5,368 bases of DNA, taken from Burkholderiaceae bacterium. Its GTDB lineage: Bacteria; Pseudomonadota; Gammaproteobacteria; Burkholderiales; Burkholderiaceae. Numbering within the stretch: position 1 is the stretch's first letter; every line of letters starts with the position of its first letter. The notes beneath the pieces are model-generated. The model searched no databases and had not been told where the DNA came from. It worked only from the letters and a program-made list of their open reading frames with translations. Positions 5,052 to 5,368 of the stretch are shown piece by piece. The stretch is taken from assembly GCA_017997515.1 (NCBI GenBank), contig JAGOEY010000140.1, positions 1 to 5,368 of the forward strand, read 5' to 3'. The translations under genes and the position numbers were made by a program.

Positions 5052-5342
5052 GTGATTGTGCGCATCGACATTGAAGGAAGCCGCGCCGGCTTCTACGCTT
5101 ACCGTGTGAGTTACGAATCCGAAGAGCTGTATGCCGATGACGGCCTGGGCTCCATCGCAGACTGCCTGGTGGGTGCCATCGAAGGGATGGCCCCCGACGT
5201 GGTGGCCGCCGAGGTCTGGTACCGCAACATCGTGTCGGGCACCTACCCACTCTCCATCATTGGCATGAGCCTGGACCAGGTGGCAGAACACGCCGCCAAC
5301 ACCACATCGGCCATCGAAGAAGTGGCCAACGAACGCGAATAA
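5052..5342 (+). CDS. Hypothetical 96-residue acidic protein
   Basis: I do not recognise a family. The preferred start is GTG 5052, because AAGGA (5040-5044) lies 7 nt upstream; the in-frame GTG at 5004 would overlap the metallopeptidase gene and has no comparable site. The product begins with alternating strand-like residues (MIVRIDIEGSRAGFYAYRVS), then acidic stretches (ESEELYADDG), a helix-like part ending EGMAPDVVAAEVWY (about 44-57) and a C-terminal helix-like acidic segment (about 74-96). There is no signal peptide, membrane segment, Cys pair or catalytic motif, so it is probably a soluble cytoplasmic protein. It starts 16 bp after the metallopeptidase stop, so co-transcription and a functional link are likely. 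No terminator is visible in the 26 bp left after its stop. Coding status is well supported by the ribosome-binding site; function is unknown. Confidence 0.75.
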   Translation: MIVRIDIEGSRAGFYAYRVSYESEELYADDGLGSIADCLVGAIEGMAPDVVAAEVWYRNIVSGTYPLSIIGMSLDQVAEHAANTTSAIEEVANERE

Positions 5343-5368
5343 CGACGGCTACCGCAACCCGGCCCACC

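Noticed and set aside
1..5368. CRISPR arrays, tRNA or rRNA genes, insertion sequences, phage or defence genes.
   Set aside because: I looked on both strands and saw no regularly spaced direct repeats, cloverleaf or tRNA-like ends, transposase motifs or terminal inverted repeats.

Overview
The window looks like chromosomal DNA of a betaproteobacterium, most likely Comamonadaceae (Rhodoferax/Polaromonas/Acidovorax-like). This rests on high-GC codon use, the style of the protein sequences and the mix of families; no rRNA or marker gene is present to confirm it. Nothing looks mobile: I see no insertion sequence, tRNA, phage gene or CRISPR array.

Layout. (1) 1-218 (+): the 3' end of a single-domain receiver protein. 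(2) 320-952 (-): a complete NarL/LuxR-type response regulator, convergent with the receiver gene. (3) 974-2314 (+): a CHASE3 membrane histidine kinase, divergent from the regulator with only 21 bp between start codons. (4) 2496-3479 (+): three small envelope/stress-type genes, DUF1328 (YtjA-like) membrane protein, DUF883 (ElaB/YqjD-like) tail-anchored protein and a single-BON-domain exported protein. They end at a very strong hairpin terminator. (5) 3580-4398 (-): a MipA/OmpV outer-membrane barrel protein. (6) 4502-5342 (+): a YgjP-like zinc metallopeptidase followed closely by an unrecognised 96-residue protein.

How the parts may work together (inference). The kinase and the divergent regulator are the obvious cognate pair. 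The kinase reads straight into the small-gene cluster, whose families are commonly linked to envelope or osmotic stress, so these genes are candidate targets. The kinase has Ala where the NarX-type HDxxxQ phosphatase motif has Gln. A kinase with weak phosphatase activity next to a stand-alone receiver suggests testing the receiver as a phosphate sink. At DNA level the most interesting places are the 21-bp divergent start region, where a possible leaderless promoter for the regulator overlaps the kinase ribosome-binding site; a 10-bp exact complement of that site just after the kinase stop codon; and hairpins ahead of the DUF1328 gene. I see no clearly new defence or mobile system.
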